Shown: positions 48,512 to 58,251 of the stretch, piece after piece
Position numbering within the stretch: the first letter of the stretch is position 1
Layout of the letters: every line of letters begins with the position of its first letter
NCBI RefSeq assembly: GCF_000741255.1
Contig: NZ_JGZB01000013.1
Span: 1-64,000, forward strand
Direction of reading: 5' to 3'
DNA length: 64,000 nt
DNA from: Bifidobacterium magnum
Lineage (GTDB): Bacteria; Actinomycetota; Actinomycetes; Actinomycetales; Bifidobacteriaceae
The notes under the pieces: generated by a model
The model's input: only the letters and a program-made list of their open reading frames with translations
Told to the model about the DNA's origin: nothing
Databases searched by the model: none
Position numbers and translations under genes: made by a program

Positions 48512-50566
48512 TCACTGATTGTTCTTCGGCGCGGTGCGCTTCGTGTACATCTGCGTGTTCAGCAGGTTCTGGTAATGCTTGATGACCTTCGGGCGGATGA
48601 CCTTCATGGAAGCGGTCATCATGCCGTTCTCCTGGGAGAACTCCTCGGGCAGCAGGATGAACTTGCGCACGGATTCTGCACGGGACACGCCCTCGTTCGC
48701 CTCGTCCACATACTTCTGGACTTCGGCGCGCACGGCGGCGTTGTTGCACACTTCCTCCATCGGCATGTCCCCGTCAAGGCCCTTGGACAGCAGCCAGGAA
48801 CGGATCGCGTCCGGATCAAGCGTGATCAGGGCGGAAATGAACGGGCGCTTGTCGCCGAGCACGAGGGCCTGGGACACGAGCGGGCAACGCTTGATGACTT
48901 CCTCCATCGGGCCGGGGGAGACGTTCTTGCCGCCTGCGGTGATGATGAGGTCCTTCTTGCGGCCGATGATATACAGGAATCCGTCGGCGTCAAGACGTCC
49001 GAGATCACCCGTCTTGTACCAGCCGTCCTCGGTGAACGCTTCCTTGGTCTGCTCCGGGTTCTTGTGGTAGCCGTGGAAGACGGCCTTGCCGCGCACCTGG
49101 ATCTCGTTGTCTTCGGAAATGCGCAGCTCGAAGCCCGGGAACGGGATGCCGACAGAACCCTCGTGGTAGGGGACGGTCAGCGGGTTGAACGCGCACGGGG
49201 CGGTCGTTTCCGTCAGGCCGTAGCCCTCGTAGACGGGGATGCCGGCGCCGCGGAAGAAGCTCATGAGCTCCGGGTCGATCGGGGCGCCGCCCGTGACGAT
49301 CCACTGGGCGTGGCCGCCGAGGACTTCGCGGATCTGCGAGTACACGAGCGGGTCAAACATGTTGCGGCGGGCCGTGGCGAAGGCGCTCGGCTTGCCCTTG
49401 GCGCTGATCTCGTCCATATACTTCTGGGCGGCGACCACGGACGCGGCGAACACCATGCCCTTGGGGCCGTTGCCGGCCTTCTGGGAAGCGGCGTTGTAAA
49501 TCTTTTCGAGCACACGCGGCACCACGATCGTGGTGTGCGGGCGCGCCACCTGCAAGTCGCTCGTGAGCGTCTTGATGCCGCGGGCGATGTAAATGTGGAT
49601 TTCGGACGCCACGCAAATGTAGTTGATGGCGCGGGCGAACGTGTGGGCCTGGGGGAGGAACAGCAGCACGCGGTGGCGCTTGTCCATCATGAGCTTGGGC
49701 ATGAACGCCGGGAGGTTGACGGCCGTGATGCCGTAATCCTCGTGCGTCATCTCCACGCCCTTGGGGGCCGCGGTGGAACCCGAGGTGTACACGATGGAAG
49801 CGAGGTCGGTCTTCCTGATGGAGGCGATGCGCTTGTCGAGCTCCTCGTCGCTGACGACCTTGCCGTAAGCCTTGAGCTCGTCGAGGCCGCCCGTCTCGAA
49901 GCACAGCACGTGCTTGAGCTTGGGGCATTCCTTGACGGCCAGCGGCGTCTTCTTGTACATGTCCTTGGTCTCCACGGCGAGCAGCTTCGCGTCGGAGTTG
50001 TTGGAAATGTCGCGGATCTGTTCGGCCGAATCGGTGTCGTAAATCGTGGCGAGCACGCCGCCGATGGACAGCACTGCCGCGTCGAACACGTCCCACTCGT
50101 AGCACGTGTGGCACATGAAGGAGACGCCGTCACCCTTCTGGATGCCGCGGTGCATGAGGCCCTTGGCGGTGGCGCGGATGTCGTCAAGCACCTCCTGGCC
50201 CGTCTTGGTGATCCACTCGCCGTTCTTGCGGTACGTGTACAGCGGCTCGTCGGCCATGCGGTGCGCGCGGTCCGCATACAGGTCGTACACGTTGAAGTCG
50301 TCGGGCATCGGTTCGTTGCCCTGCGTGCTGGCCGTCAGCAGGTTCGAGTCCGCGTCGATGAACGTGGTGGTCGGACGATCCGGTCCCCAATAGTCCACGT
50401 GGGGCAGATCCTCATAATTGCGATGCTGGGGCATCGAGTCCTGGTCCATGTAGTCGGGAATGTCCGGCGTATCGTCGGTGACCGGATGGGTGAAATCTCC
50501 GCGGAGGTTCAAAATCTTTTGCGTGGTCTTGGACGCAATGTTCTTTAATGAATGGAAAGCGGACAC
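48512..50566 (-). CDS. Long-chain fatty-acid-CoA ligase (AMP-forming)
   Basis: A 684-residue adenylate-forming enzyme with GTG start at 50566 behind AAGGAGCTAACAC. The AMP-binding signature VYTSGSTAAPKGVEMTH lies near 255, YGLTETTAPCAF near 450, and WYKTGDLGRLDADGFLYIIG followed by RKKDLIITAGGKNVSP near 525-560. The C-terminal Lys region is present (NGMMTASMKVIRP). It activates fatty acids with ATP and CoA. Monocistronic and complete. Confidence 0.92.
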   Translation of the reverse strand: MSAFHSLKNIASKTTQKILNLRGDFTHPVTDDTPDIPDYMDQDSMPQHRNYEDLPHVDYWGPDRPTTTFIDADSNLLTASTQGNEPMPDDFNVYDLYADRAHRMADEPLYTYRKNGEWITKTGQEVLDDIRATAKGLMHRGIQKGDGVSFMCHTCYEWDVFDAAVLSIGGVLATIYDTDSAEQIRDISNNSDAKLLAVETKDMYKKTPLAVKECPKLKHVLCFETGGLDELKAYGKVVSDEELDKRIASIRKTDLASIVYTSGSTAAPKGVEMTHEDYGITAVNLPAFMPKLMMDKRHRVLLFLPQAHTFARAINYICVASEIHIYIARGIKTLTSDLQVARPHTTIVVPRVLEKIYNAASQKAGNGPKGMVFAASVVAAQKYMDEISAKGKPSAFATARRNMFDPLVYSQIREVLGGHAQWIVTGGAPIDPELMSFFRGAGIPVYEGYGLTETTAPCAFNPLTVPYHEGSVGIPFPGFELRISEDNEIQVRGKAVFHGYHKNPEQTKEAFTEDGWYKTGDLGRLDADGFLYIIGRKKDLIITAGGKNVSPGPMEEVIKRCPLVSQALVLGDKRPFISALITLDPDAIRSWLLSKGLDGDMPMEEVCNNAAVRAEVQKYVDEANEGVSRAESVRKFILLPEEFSQENGMMTASMKVIRPKVIKHYQNLLNTQMYTKRTAPKNNQ

Positions 50567-50883
50567 GTGTTAGCTCCTTGCCGATGAAGTCCCCTTATAG
50601 GCGCTCGCGCGCGAACAAATAACAGTTACAGGGGCAATCGTAACGACGCATGCCGATGCACGCATATTACGGTTGCGTAAGATAAATGGTGGTATTCCGC
50701 TGAACTACAACACCATGCTACGAAAAATTCCGCGGGCCGCGCATGTTCTTTTTCGTAAAGAAAAAATGGAATAGCTAGGCGTGAAACGCCGCTGTCCGTT
50801 AGACTTGGCGGCGTATCGCCATGCGTTTATGCAATAGTGCGCATAAATGCACGGCGGCTGGACCATTAATGGAAAGGTTAAGT
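50567..50883. other. Divergent intergenic region, no gene seen
   Basis: About 317 bases between divergent acyl-CoA ligase and pntAA. It contains AT-rich patches around 50700-50775. I see no ORF with a binding site and no clear consensus promoter. Confidence 0.5.
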
Positions 50884-52023
50884 ATGACTGAACTACCGAA
50901 AACGGACATTATTTTCGGAGTGTTCAATGAGACGTCGAGCGACGAGGCCCGCGTTGCGCTGACGCCTGACATGGTGACACGCTTGAACAAGTCCGGTGTG
51001 CGCTGCCTCGTAGAACATGGTGCGGGCCTGCGCGCCGACTATCCGGACGAGGCGTATGCCGCGGCCGGCGCCGAAGTCGGCACAAAAGAGGACGTGCTCG
51101 CGCGCTCGCACGCGTTCGGGTTCGTGGACAGGCCCGACGCCGCGCTCGTACAGGCCATGCGTCCGGGCTTGTGGGTTATCGGCATGCTCGGATCGTTCAC
51201 CGATGAACAGTATGTAGAACAGCTGGAAAAGGCGGGGCTTGTGGCCGTGGCCATGGAACGTCTGCCGCGCCAGCTTTCCTCGGCGCAATCCATGGACGAG
51301 ATGACGTCGCAAAACTCGGTGATGGGCTACAAGTCGGTACTCGTGGCAGCCAACGCGTACGGGTCGTTCCTGCCGATGATGACCACCGCGGCGGGCACGA
51401 TCCGCCCGGCTAAGGTGCTCGTACTGGGCGCCGGCATCGCGGGATTGCAGGCCATCGGCACGGCCAAGCGCCTCGGTGCCGTCGTCACGGCCTATGACGT
51501 GCGCCCCGCCTCGAAGGAGGAAGTCGAGTCGCTGGGCGCCAAATTCCTCGATCTTGGCCTCGATTTCTCGGCCGGCCAGGGCGAAGGCGGCTATGCGCGC
51601 GCTCTGACGCCGGAGGAGCAGGCGGCCCAGCAGGCCGCCGTGGACGCGAAAGCGGCCGGATTCGACATCATCATCACCACGGCCAAGGTTCCCGGACGCA
51701 AGCCTCCCGTGCTGCTGACGCGCGCGGGCGTGAACGGCCTGCATCGCGGCAGCGTGATCGTGGACTGCGCGGCCAGCGACCTGGGCGGCAACGTGGAAGG
51801 ATCCACGGTTGGCTCCACGGTCACGGACAACGGCGTCACGCTTATCGGCGCGCCGTATCTGGCCAGCGAAGTGGCCACCACCGCGTCCAACCTGCTGGCG
51901 CGCAACGTGGCTGACGTGCTCGTCCATTTCATCCGCGACAACCGCTTGCAAGTCGACGCCGGCGACCAGATCGACCAGGCCATGGTGGTGACCGCCCCCG
52001 GCAATGAAGCGAAAGGAGAATGA
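50884..52023 (+). CDS. pntAA: NAD(P) transhydrogenase alpha, part 1 (NAD-binding)
   Basis: A 379-residue soluble subunit. The Rossmann motif LVLGAGIAGLQAIGTAKRLG lies near 175-195, with the family segment YDVRPASKEEVESLGAKF following. Start at ATG 50884 (MTELPKTD) behind GGAAAGGTTAAGT. The alpha chain is split as in many actinobacteria: this part lacks membrane helices, which are supplied by the next gene 3 bases downstream. The enzyme couples hydride transfer between NADH and NADP to proton flow. Confidence 0.93.
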   Translation: MTELPKTDIIFGVFNETSSDEARVALTPDMVTRLNKSGVRCLVEHGAGLRADYPDEAYAAAGAEVGTKEDVLARSHAFGFVDRPDAALVQAMRPGLWVIGMLGSFTDEQYVEQLEKAGLVAVAMERLPRQLSSAQSMDEMTSQNSVMGYKSVLVAANAYGSFLPMMTTAAGTIRPAKVLVLGAGIAGLQAIGTAKRLGAVVTAYDVRPASKEEVESLGAKFLDLGLDFSAGQGEGGYARALTPEEQAAQQAAVDAKAAGFDIIITTAKVPGRKPPVLLTRAGVNGLHRGSVIVDCAASDLGGNVEGSTVGSTVTDNGVTLIGAPYLASEVATTASNLLARNVADVLVHFIRDNRLQVDAGDQIDQAMVVTAPGNEAKGE

Positions 52024-52026
52024 CCC

Positions 52027-52332
52027 ATGCCAGATCTGGTAGTGTCCATAACCCTGTTCATCCTCGCCCTGCTCATCGGCATCGAGGTGATCGGCAAAGT
52101 GCCCGCCACGCTCCACACCCCGCTGATGAGCGGCGCCAATTCGATCCACGGCATCGTGATCGTGGGCGTGGTCATTGTGGCCGCGGAAGCCCATTCCGTC
52201 CTGTCCTACGTATTCATCTTCCTCGCCGCAGTGCTGGGCACCATGAACGTGGTGGGCGGCTACGTGGTCACCGACCGCATGCTGGAAATGTTCAAAAGCG
52301 ACAAGAAGGCCAACGGAAAGGACGGCAAGTAA
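52027..52332 (+). CDS. pntAB: NAD(P) transhydrogenase alpha, part 2 (membrane)
   Basis: A 101-residue membrane protein with three hydrophobic segments (about 5-25, 37-60 and 63-85), beginning MPDLVVSITLFILALLIGIE. Its stop is directly followed by the pntB ATG, so all three genes are one operon. Confidence 0.92.
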   Translation: MPDLVVSITLFILALLIGIEVIGKVPATLHTPLMSGANSIHGIVIVGVVIVAAEAHSVLSYVFIFLAAVLGTMNVVGGYVVTDRMLEMFKSDKKANGKDGK

Positions 52333-53742
52333 ATGGCAACAACAATCGACATCGTGTCGTGGTTCGTGTACCTCGTGTCGGCCGTGCTGTTCGTCATGGG
52401 CCTGCACTGCATGAACTCGCCGAAAACCGCACGTCGCGGCAACACGATCTCCGCGGTGGGCATGGTCATCGCCGTGGCCATGGCGTTCATCAAACTGTTC
52501 GTTGAAGGATTCGTTTCCGTCGTGGCCGTCGTCGTGCTCATCGCCGGCATTGCCATCGGCGCGCTCGCGGGCGTCGTGTCCGCCAAAAAGGTGAAGATGA
52601 CCGACATGCCGCAGCTCGTGTCCGTGTTCAACACGGTGGGCGGCGGCGCAGCCGCGCTGGTGGCGTTGAACGATATTCTTGCGCAGGAGACGCCGAACCT
52701 CGTGGTGCTGATCACCGCGGGCCTGGGCGTGCTGATCGGCTCGGTCACATTCACGGGCTCGCTGATCGCCGCGGGCAAACTGCAAGGCATCCGCTGGGTC
52801 AAGAAGCTCTCGCTTCCGGGCAAAAGCGTATGGAACATCCTGTTCGCGCTGCTTATGGTGGCCTCGCTCGTGATGCTGTGCGTGTTCCCGGGCCAGCGCC
52901 TGCTGTGGTCGGTGCTCACCACCGTGTTCGCCCTGTGCTACGGCCTGGTGTTCGTGATCCCCATCGGCGGCGCGGACATGCCCGTGGTCATTTCGGTGCT
53001 CAACGCCTGCACGGGTACGGCCGTGGCCATGAGCGGCCTGGCCATTGACAATGTGGCCCTGATTGTGGCCGGCGCCCTCGTGGGCGCGGCCGGCGTGACG
53101 CTTTCCGTGCTCATGAGCAAGGCCATGAACCGCCCGCTGATGAGCGTGCTGTCGGGAGGCTTCGGCTCCGACGCCTCCGCCGCGAGCGCAGGGGAAGGCC
53201 CGCAGGGCACCATGAAGGAAACCTCACCCGACGATTTGGCCGTACAGCTCGTGTACGCCGACAAGGTCATCTTCGTGCCGGGCTTCGGCTTGGCGCAAGC
53301 GCAGGCGCAGCGTGAACTGGCCGACCTTGGCGAGCTGCTCAAGGAGCACGGCGTGGAAGTCGAGTACGCGATCCATCCCGTGGCCGGCCGCATGCCTGGC
53401 CACATGAACGTGCTGCTGGCCGAAGCGAACGTGCCGTATGACGAGCTCGTGGACCTCGACGACGTCAATCCGCAGTTCCCGTCCGCGAACGTGGCGCTTG
53501 TGGTGGGCGCCAACGACGTGACGAACCCGGCGGCCCGGCGCGAGGGCACTCCCGTCTCGGGCATGCCGATCCTCGACGTGGACAAGGCCCAGAACGTGGT
53601 CGTCATGAAGCGCGGCCGCGGCAAGGGCTACGCGGGCATCGAGAACGAGCTGTACTTCGAGCCGAACACGCAGATGCTGTTTGGCGACGCGAAGAACAGC
53701 TTGCAGTCGGTGATCGCCGCAGTCAAGGAGCTGCTGGCCTAA
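52333..53742 (+). CDS. pntB: NAD(P) transhydrogenase beta subunit
   Basis: A 469-residue protein. The N-terminal 260 residues hold about eight membrane helices. The C-terminal NADP-binding domain has FVPGFGLAQAQAQRELADLG near 315, VAGRMPGHMNVLLAEANVPY near 348 and KRGRGKGYAGIENELYFEPN near 428. It forms the membrane and NADP part of the proton-translocating transhydrogenase. Complete. Confidence 0.94.
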   Translation: MATTIDIVSWFVYLVSAVLFVMGLHCMNSPKTARRGNTISAVGMVIAVAMAFIKLFVEGFVSVVAVVVLIAGIAIGALAGVVSAKKVKMTDMPQLVSVFNTVGGGAAALVALNDILAQETPNLVVLITAGLGVLIGSVTFTGSLIAAGKLQGIRWVKKLSLPGKSVWNILFALLMVASLVMLCVFPGQRLLWSVLTTVFALCYGLVFVIPIGGADMPVVISVLNACTGTAVAMSGLAIDNVALIVAGALVGAAGVTLSVLMSKAMNRPLMSVLSGGFGSDASAASAGEGPQGTMKETSPDDLAVQLVYADKVIFVPGFGLAQAQAQRELADLGELLKEHGVEVEYAIHPVAGRMPGHMNVLLAEANVPYDELVDLDDVNPQFPSANVALVVGANDVTNPAARREGTPVSGMPILDVDKAQNVVVMKRGRGKGYAGIENELYFEPNTQMLFGDAKNSLQSVIAAVKELLA

Positions 53743-53765
53743 GATCAAGAGGTAATAAAGCCAAA

Positions 53766-53818
53766 AAGGGGCGGGATGGCACGTCAGGTGTCCATCCCGC
53801 CCCTTCTTATATTTTCAT
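53766..53818 (+). terminator. Terminator of the pnt operon
   Basis: AAGGGGCGGGATGG (from 53766) pairs with CCATCCCGCCCCTT (to 53805), followed by CTTATATTTT. On the minus strand the leading A-run gives a T-tail, so it may also stop the hydrolase gene. Confidence 0.88.
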
Positions 53819-53870
53819 ATGTCTGGTGCGGCGAGCGCCGCCGGGGCGCTGCCGCTTATTCGGCACTTCT

Positions 53871-54938
53871 TTACTTCTTGTTGGCCGGTTGCTTCTTTGC
53901 CGGCTGTTGCTTTTGCGCAGGCTTCGCCGCTTCGGGGGCCGGGAAGTGGTTGTCGACGAAGGTGTCCACCGTGGTCCAGTAGCGCTGCGGCTCGGTGAGC
54001 ACTTCGAACACGTGGGCCGCGCCGGGGATCACGAGTTCGTGCTTGTCCGTGGACGGGCACGCCTCATACAAGTGCTTGATGGAATCCTTGGGCACGACCT
54101 TGTCGTCCGCGCCCTGCAGGAACAGGATCGGCAGCGTGATGCGGCCCACGGCGTCCATGGTGGAAATGTCCTTGAACGAGAATCCCTGCACCATGCGGTT
54201 GATCACGTCCACGCCGGCGACAAGCGCCTTGGCAAGAGGTCGCGGCAGGTGCGTGTTGCGCTCGGTGGATCCGATCATTTCCTCATAAGGGGAGTCGAAC
54301 GCGCTGTCGCACAGGATGGCCTTGACGTTGCTCGGCATGGGATTGTCTCCGGCAGCGAGGATGACGGTGGATCCGCCCATCGAGGTGCCGTCGAGCAGGA
54401 TTTGCGCTTGCGGGTCCTGCTTGACGATGTAGTTGATCCACGCGACCGTGTCGATGCTTTCAGTGCGCGTCATGCCCGTGTAGCGTCCCTTATGCAGGCC
54501 GTCGCCGCTCAGGGAGGGGACAAGGATTGTGAACCCGCGCATCGCGAAGTGGTAGGCCCATGGCTGCATTTCCGTGGGGTTGCCCATGTAGCCGTGGGTG
54601 CACAGGACGTATTGGTGCGGGCGCGGCGTGGAATCGAACGGCTCGAACTTCCAGGCGTGCAGCATGCCGCCTTCGGGCGCGTCCGTGTAGACGGCCTGCT
54701 TCTGGTTTTGGAACCATGCGGCGGCTTCCGTAGTGAAGTCGCTTGGCGTCTCCATGCTTTTGAACCGTCCGCTGTTCCTCATGGCGAATACGGAGACGGG
54801 GGATTTGGTGTCGATGGTGAACTGGAAGGCGAAGGCCGAGGCGAGCGCGTACGCGCCGGCGCAAGCCCCGAGCGTGATCGCCGTTTTCTTGAGGATGCCG
54901 CCTGCGGTGGGACGTCAGGCGCGGTGCTGTGTGGTCAT
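53871..54938 (-). pseudogene. Alpha/beta-hydrolase with in-frame stop in the N-terminal anchor
   Basis: The open part (53871-54782) encodes 303 residues of a serine hydrolase: LCTHGYMGNPTEMQPWAYHF, nucleophile elbow LLDGTSMGGSTV, a C-terminal LFLQGADDKVVPKDS with the Asp, and His in IPGAAHVFEV. The frame is coding further upstream as a membrane anchor (GILKKTAITLGACAGAYALA) back to ATG 54938. A TGA at 54917-54915 interrupts it after MTTQHRA. Either a nonsense mutation or error, or translation begins at ATG 54782 and yields a soluble form. The Lys/Gln/Pro/Ala-rich C-terminal tail is intact. Confidence 0.7.
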
Positions 54939-55202
54939 GATGGTCCGCTTTCTGTTGGATGTATTGCCTATGGTTCCATTGTTCCCGTTTTTCATTGCCG
55001 CGCACCGTCTTCTCTTGCAGCAATAATATTGGCGAACATGTCGCGGCGGCGTGTTGTTCGGGGCCTACGGTATGGTGAAAAAGTTGCTTTGGCGAGGGAG
55101 CGTATGCTCCGTTATCGACTCGGCGCGAAAATTCGCTCCTTGCGTGGGCGTCTTTTGGCTCGATGAAGCGTCAAAATGCACATAGACAAGGAGAAAAATA
55201 TT

Positions 55203-55805
55203 ATGGCTAACAAGGCTATTGTTCTTGAAGGCGAACTGCGCACGCAGTTCGGTAAGGGTCCGGCTCGCCGCATGCGCGTGGCCAAGGAAATTCCGGCAAC
55301 CGTGTACGCGGGCGGCGACCAGCCGACGTACCTGAAGCTGCCGATGAAGGAAACCACGCTGGCTCTGCGTCACACGAACGCGCTGATCACGCTGAAGTTC
55401 GACGGCCAGTCCAAGACGGCTGTTGTCAAGGACGTGCAGACCAACCCGGTCAAGCGCATCGTGGAGCACGTGGACTTCTACGAAGTCAAGGCCGGCGAAA
55501 AGATTGACGTCGAGGTGCCAGTGTTCGTTACAGGTACCCCGAAGGGTGCTGCTATCGCATTCGTCGATATGCAGGAGATCAAGGTTCGCGCCGATGTCGC
55601 CAACCTGCCTGAGCGCCTTGAAGTGTCCGTGGACGGCCTGACCGATGGCGATCGCGTCCTGCTTAAGGATCTGGTCATGCCAGAAGGCGTACAACTCGAC
55701 GCTACGGATCTGGAAGAACCGGTTGTTTCCGTCACGGTTCCGGAAGATGCTACGGTTGAAGCAGAAGAAGCTGCTGCTCCAGCTGCTGAGCCTGAGGCTG
55801 AGTGA
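55203..55805 (+). CDS. rplY: 50S ribosomal protein L25 (long form)
   Basis: A 200-residue L25/CTC-family protein from ATG 55203 (MANKAIVLEGELRTQFGKGP) behind AGGAGAAAAATATT. The N-terminal L25 part binds 5S rRNA; the C-terminal TL5-like beta domain (about 98-185) ends in an acidic Glu/Ala tail. Single gene with its own terminator. Confidence 0.93.
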   Translation: MANKAIVLEGELRTQFGKGPARRMRVAKEIPATVYAGGDQPTYLKLPMKETTLALRHTNALITLKFDGQSKTAVVKDVQTNPVKRIVEHVDFYEVKAGEKIDVEVPVFVTGTPKGAAIAFVDMQEIKVRADVANLPERLEVSVDGLTDGDRVLLKDLVMPEGVQLDATDLEEPVVSVTVPEDATVEAEEAAAPAAEPEAE

Positions 55806-55829
55806 TTCGCGCCTGACGATCGTATTGGA

Positions 55830-55859
55830 GGGATCCGCCCTGTGGCGGGTCCCTTTTTT
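55830..55859 (+). terminator. Terminator of rplY
   Basis: GGGATCCGCC and GGCGGGTCCC with a short loop, then TTTTTT. Confidence 0.88.
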
Positions 55860-56061
55860 CATATGTTCCCCGACCATGCGGTGCGAGAAAAGAAGATAAG
55901 AGGCGGAAGAAGAAAGATAAGAGTACGGGAGAAGGAAGATAACAGGCGTGCCACCGGATGACCAAAAAATTGTCCGCGATGTGGTCATCGTCTTTTGCGA
56001 TGCGAACACGTGTGGGACAGTGATGCGGTGTAAAGGCATGTGGCAACAAGGAGATCCGCGT

Positions 56062-57180
56062 ATGACTCATCATGATCCCGCCGCGCTCGACGCGCTGGCC
56101 GCGCAATTCACCGTTCTCGACAATCCCTCCCCGGCGAGTGACGCCAAGCGTGCCGAACTGATCGACAAGCCGGCGTTCGGCGAAGTGTTTTCCGACAACA
56201 TGGCACGTATGACATGGCACAAGGAAGGGGGATGGTCGGACCGCCGCATTGAACCGTATGCGCCGCTGCAGCTGGATCCGGGCGCCTCGGTGCTCCATTA
56301 TGCGCAGGAAATTTTCGAAGGGTTGAAGGCCTACCGCCATGCCGACGGTTCCACATGGCTGTTCCGCCCCGACGCGAACGCGCAGCGTTTCCAAGATTCC
56401 GCGCGCCGCCTGTACCTGCCCGTGCTGCCCATCGACGACTTCCTCGGCTCGGTGGCGGCCCTTGTCCAGCAGGACATCCAGTGGGTTCCGGGACGACGCG
56501 AATACACGCTGTACTTGCGCCCGTTCATGTTCGCCTCCGAATCTTTCCTAGGCGTGCGCGCACCGAACAAGGTGGACTATTGTGTGATCGCCTCCCCGTC
56601 GGGCCCGTACTTCCCGGGCGAGATCAAGCCCGTGAGCATCTGGGTGGAGACCACGTACTTCCGCACAGGCCCAGGAGGCACGGGATTCGCCAAGTGCGGC
56701 GGCAACTACGCGGCGTCGCTGGTGGGTGAGTACCGCGGCGTGGAACAGGGGTGTGAGCAGGTGTGCTTCGTGGACGCCGCCACCAAGACGTACCTGGAGG
56801 AGCTCGGCGGCATGAACATGATGGTCGTCCACCGCGACGGCCATGTGGAAACGCCGAGCCTGACGGGCAACATCCTGCCGGGCGTCACGCGCCGTTCGCT
56901 CATCCAGCTCATGCGCGACGAGGGTCGCGACGTGGTGGAGACGATGATCGTGCTTGACGAGCTGCTCGAACAGATCGCCTCGGGCGAGGTGACCGAAGTG
57001 TTCGCGTGCGGCACCGCCGCCATCGTCACGCCGATCGGCCGCTTCAAGTCGGAAGACTTCGACGTGACCGTGGGGGACGGGGCGCCGGGCAAGCTGACCA
57101 TGGCGCTGCGCAACAAGCTGCTGGGCATCCAGATGGGCGAGATCGAGGATCCGCACGACTGGATGTGGCGTGTGAACTGA
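56062..57180 (+). CDS. ilvE: Branched-chain amino acid aminotransferase
   Basis: A 372-residue class IV PLP enzyme. The catalytic Lys lies in GTGFAKCGGNYAASLVGEYR near 208. The N-terminal EIFEGLKAYRHADGSTWLFR and C-terminal EVFACGTAAIVTPIG segments are typical. It transfers amino groups between glutamate and branched-chain keto acids. I use ATG 56062 behind AACAAGGAGATCCGCG; the longer frame from 55948 lacks support. Confidence 0.94.
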   Translation: MTHHDPAALDALAAQFTVLDNPSPASDAKRAELIDKPAFGEVFSDNMARMTWHKEGGWSDRRIEPYAPLQLDPGASVLHYAQEIFEGLKAYRHADGSTWLFRPDANAQRFQDSARRLYLPVLPIDDFLGSVAALVQQDIQWVPGRREYTLYLRPFMFASESFLGVRAPNKVDYCVIASPSGPYFPGEIKPVSIWVETTYFRTGPGGTGFAKCGGNYAASLVGEYRGVEQGCEQVCFVDAATKTYLEELGGMNMMVVHRDGHVETPSLTGNILPGVTRRSLIQLMRDEGRDVVETMIVLDELLEQIASGEVTEVFACGTAAIVTPIGRFKSEDFDVTVGDGAPGKLTMALRNKLLGIQMGEIEDPHDWMWRVN

Positions 57181-57320
57181 CCGCGCGTCGTCAGTAATCG
57201 CAACGGTTCCGGGCCGGTTGGTTCCGGGACCGTTTCATTGTGGGCGCGATCAGTTGGCACGGTTCCCTATACTTTCCAAGGTTGGGTTCATTGCATACGA
57301 ATCGTCGGAAAGGCGGGGAC

Positions 57321-58130
57321 ATGGGGATTGCTCTTCAGACCAGCCCATTCTTCCAATTGATCGAATACCTGGCCGTGTTCTTCTGCGGTATCGGCGGGGG
57401 AATGGCGGCCATCCGCAAACAGTTCGACCTGTTGACCATCGTGATCACGTCCTGGCTGACGGCCTTGGGCGGCGGCATGATCCGCGACGTGTTTCTGGGG
57501 GCGTTGCCGCCCGTGGGCGTGTCGAATATCGGATTCGTGCTCACGGCTCTGGTGTCGGGACTGATCGTCGCGGTGATCCACCCCGAAGTGCACAAGCTCA
57601 AATGGACGATGCTCACGCTCGACGCGCTCGCACTGGCACTGTTCGCCGTCAACGGCACGAGCAAGGCCCTCATGTACAACACGTCGGGCATGACGGCCGT
57701 GTTCCTGGGAACCTTCACGGCCATGGGCGGCGGCCTGATCCGCGACATCCTGCTCAACGAGGTGCCGCAGGTGATCAAGGACCGCCACTGGTATATCGTG
57801 CCCGCCGTGGTCGGATCCATCCTCACCGTCGTGGTCTGGCAGATGGAACAGCAAAAACACATCACGTTCCAAATGGAATTCATCCTAGACGTGGCCATCG
57901 TGGTACTTGTGGTCCTGCTGCGTCTGGCGTCCGTCAAATTCGACATCCAGGTGCCGGGCGCTGTGCAGCGTACGCGCGCGCACCTGCCCTCGGGCCGGTT
58001 TGTGCGCCACGTGGTGCACCGTGCGCGACTGGACGGCGAAAAGCTTGAAGAGAAGGTGGACGCGCGTGCCGGCGATTCCAGCTCTGCGGCGCAAAACGCG
58101 GGAAGCGCACAGGACGCTGGCAAGCAGTAA
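57321..58130 (+). CDS. TRIC-type (UPF0126) membrane protein
   Basis: A 269-residue protein. Two homologous halves each carry a glycine-rich turn: ALGGGMIRDVFLGALPP near 52 and AMGGGLIRDILLNEVP near 135, the UPF0126 signature. About seven hydrophobic segments fill residues 1-210. The last 60 residues are a basic then Ala/Ser-rich tail. Start ATG 57321 behind AAAGGCGGGGAC. Relatives form cation or small-molecule channels. Confidence 0.85.
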   Translation: MGIALQTSPFFQLIEYLAVFFCGIGGGMAAIRKQFDLLTIVITSWLTALGGGMIRDVFLGALPPVGVSNIGFVLTALVSGLIVAVIHPEVHKLKWTMLTLDALALALFAVNGTSKALMYNTSGMTAVFLGTFTAMGGGLIRDILLNEVPQVIKDRHWYIVPAVVGSILTVVVWQMEQQKHITFQMEFILDVAIVVLVVLLRLASVKFDIQVPGAVQRTRAHLPSGRFVRHVVHRARLDGEKLEEKVDARAGDSSSAAQNAGSAQDAGKQ

Positions 58131-58175
58131 CAAAAAGACGTGCCGCCATGTGCGGCGCCGCCGAGAGAAGAAACA

Positions 58176-58220
58176 GGAAGCCCGGAACGCGATGGGGGTC
58201 GCGTTCCGGGCTTCCTTATA
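58176..58220 (+). terminator. Terminator of the TRIC gene
   Basis: A 17-bp arm (58176-58192) pairs with 58199-58215, followed by TTATATA. Confidence 0.85.
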
Positions 58221-58251
58221 TATGCGCCATATGCCGGTATGATGATTCTCA

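Noticed and set aside
48509-50548. A 679-codon open frame antisense to the acyl-CoA ligase
   Set aside because: Shadow of a GC-rich gene. The protein is Val/His/Arg/Gly-rich with no motif, and the other strand has full catalytic signatures.
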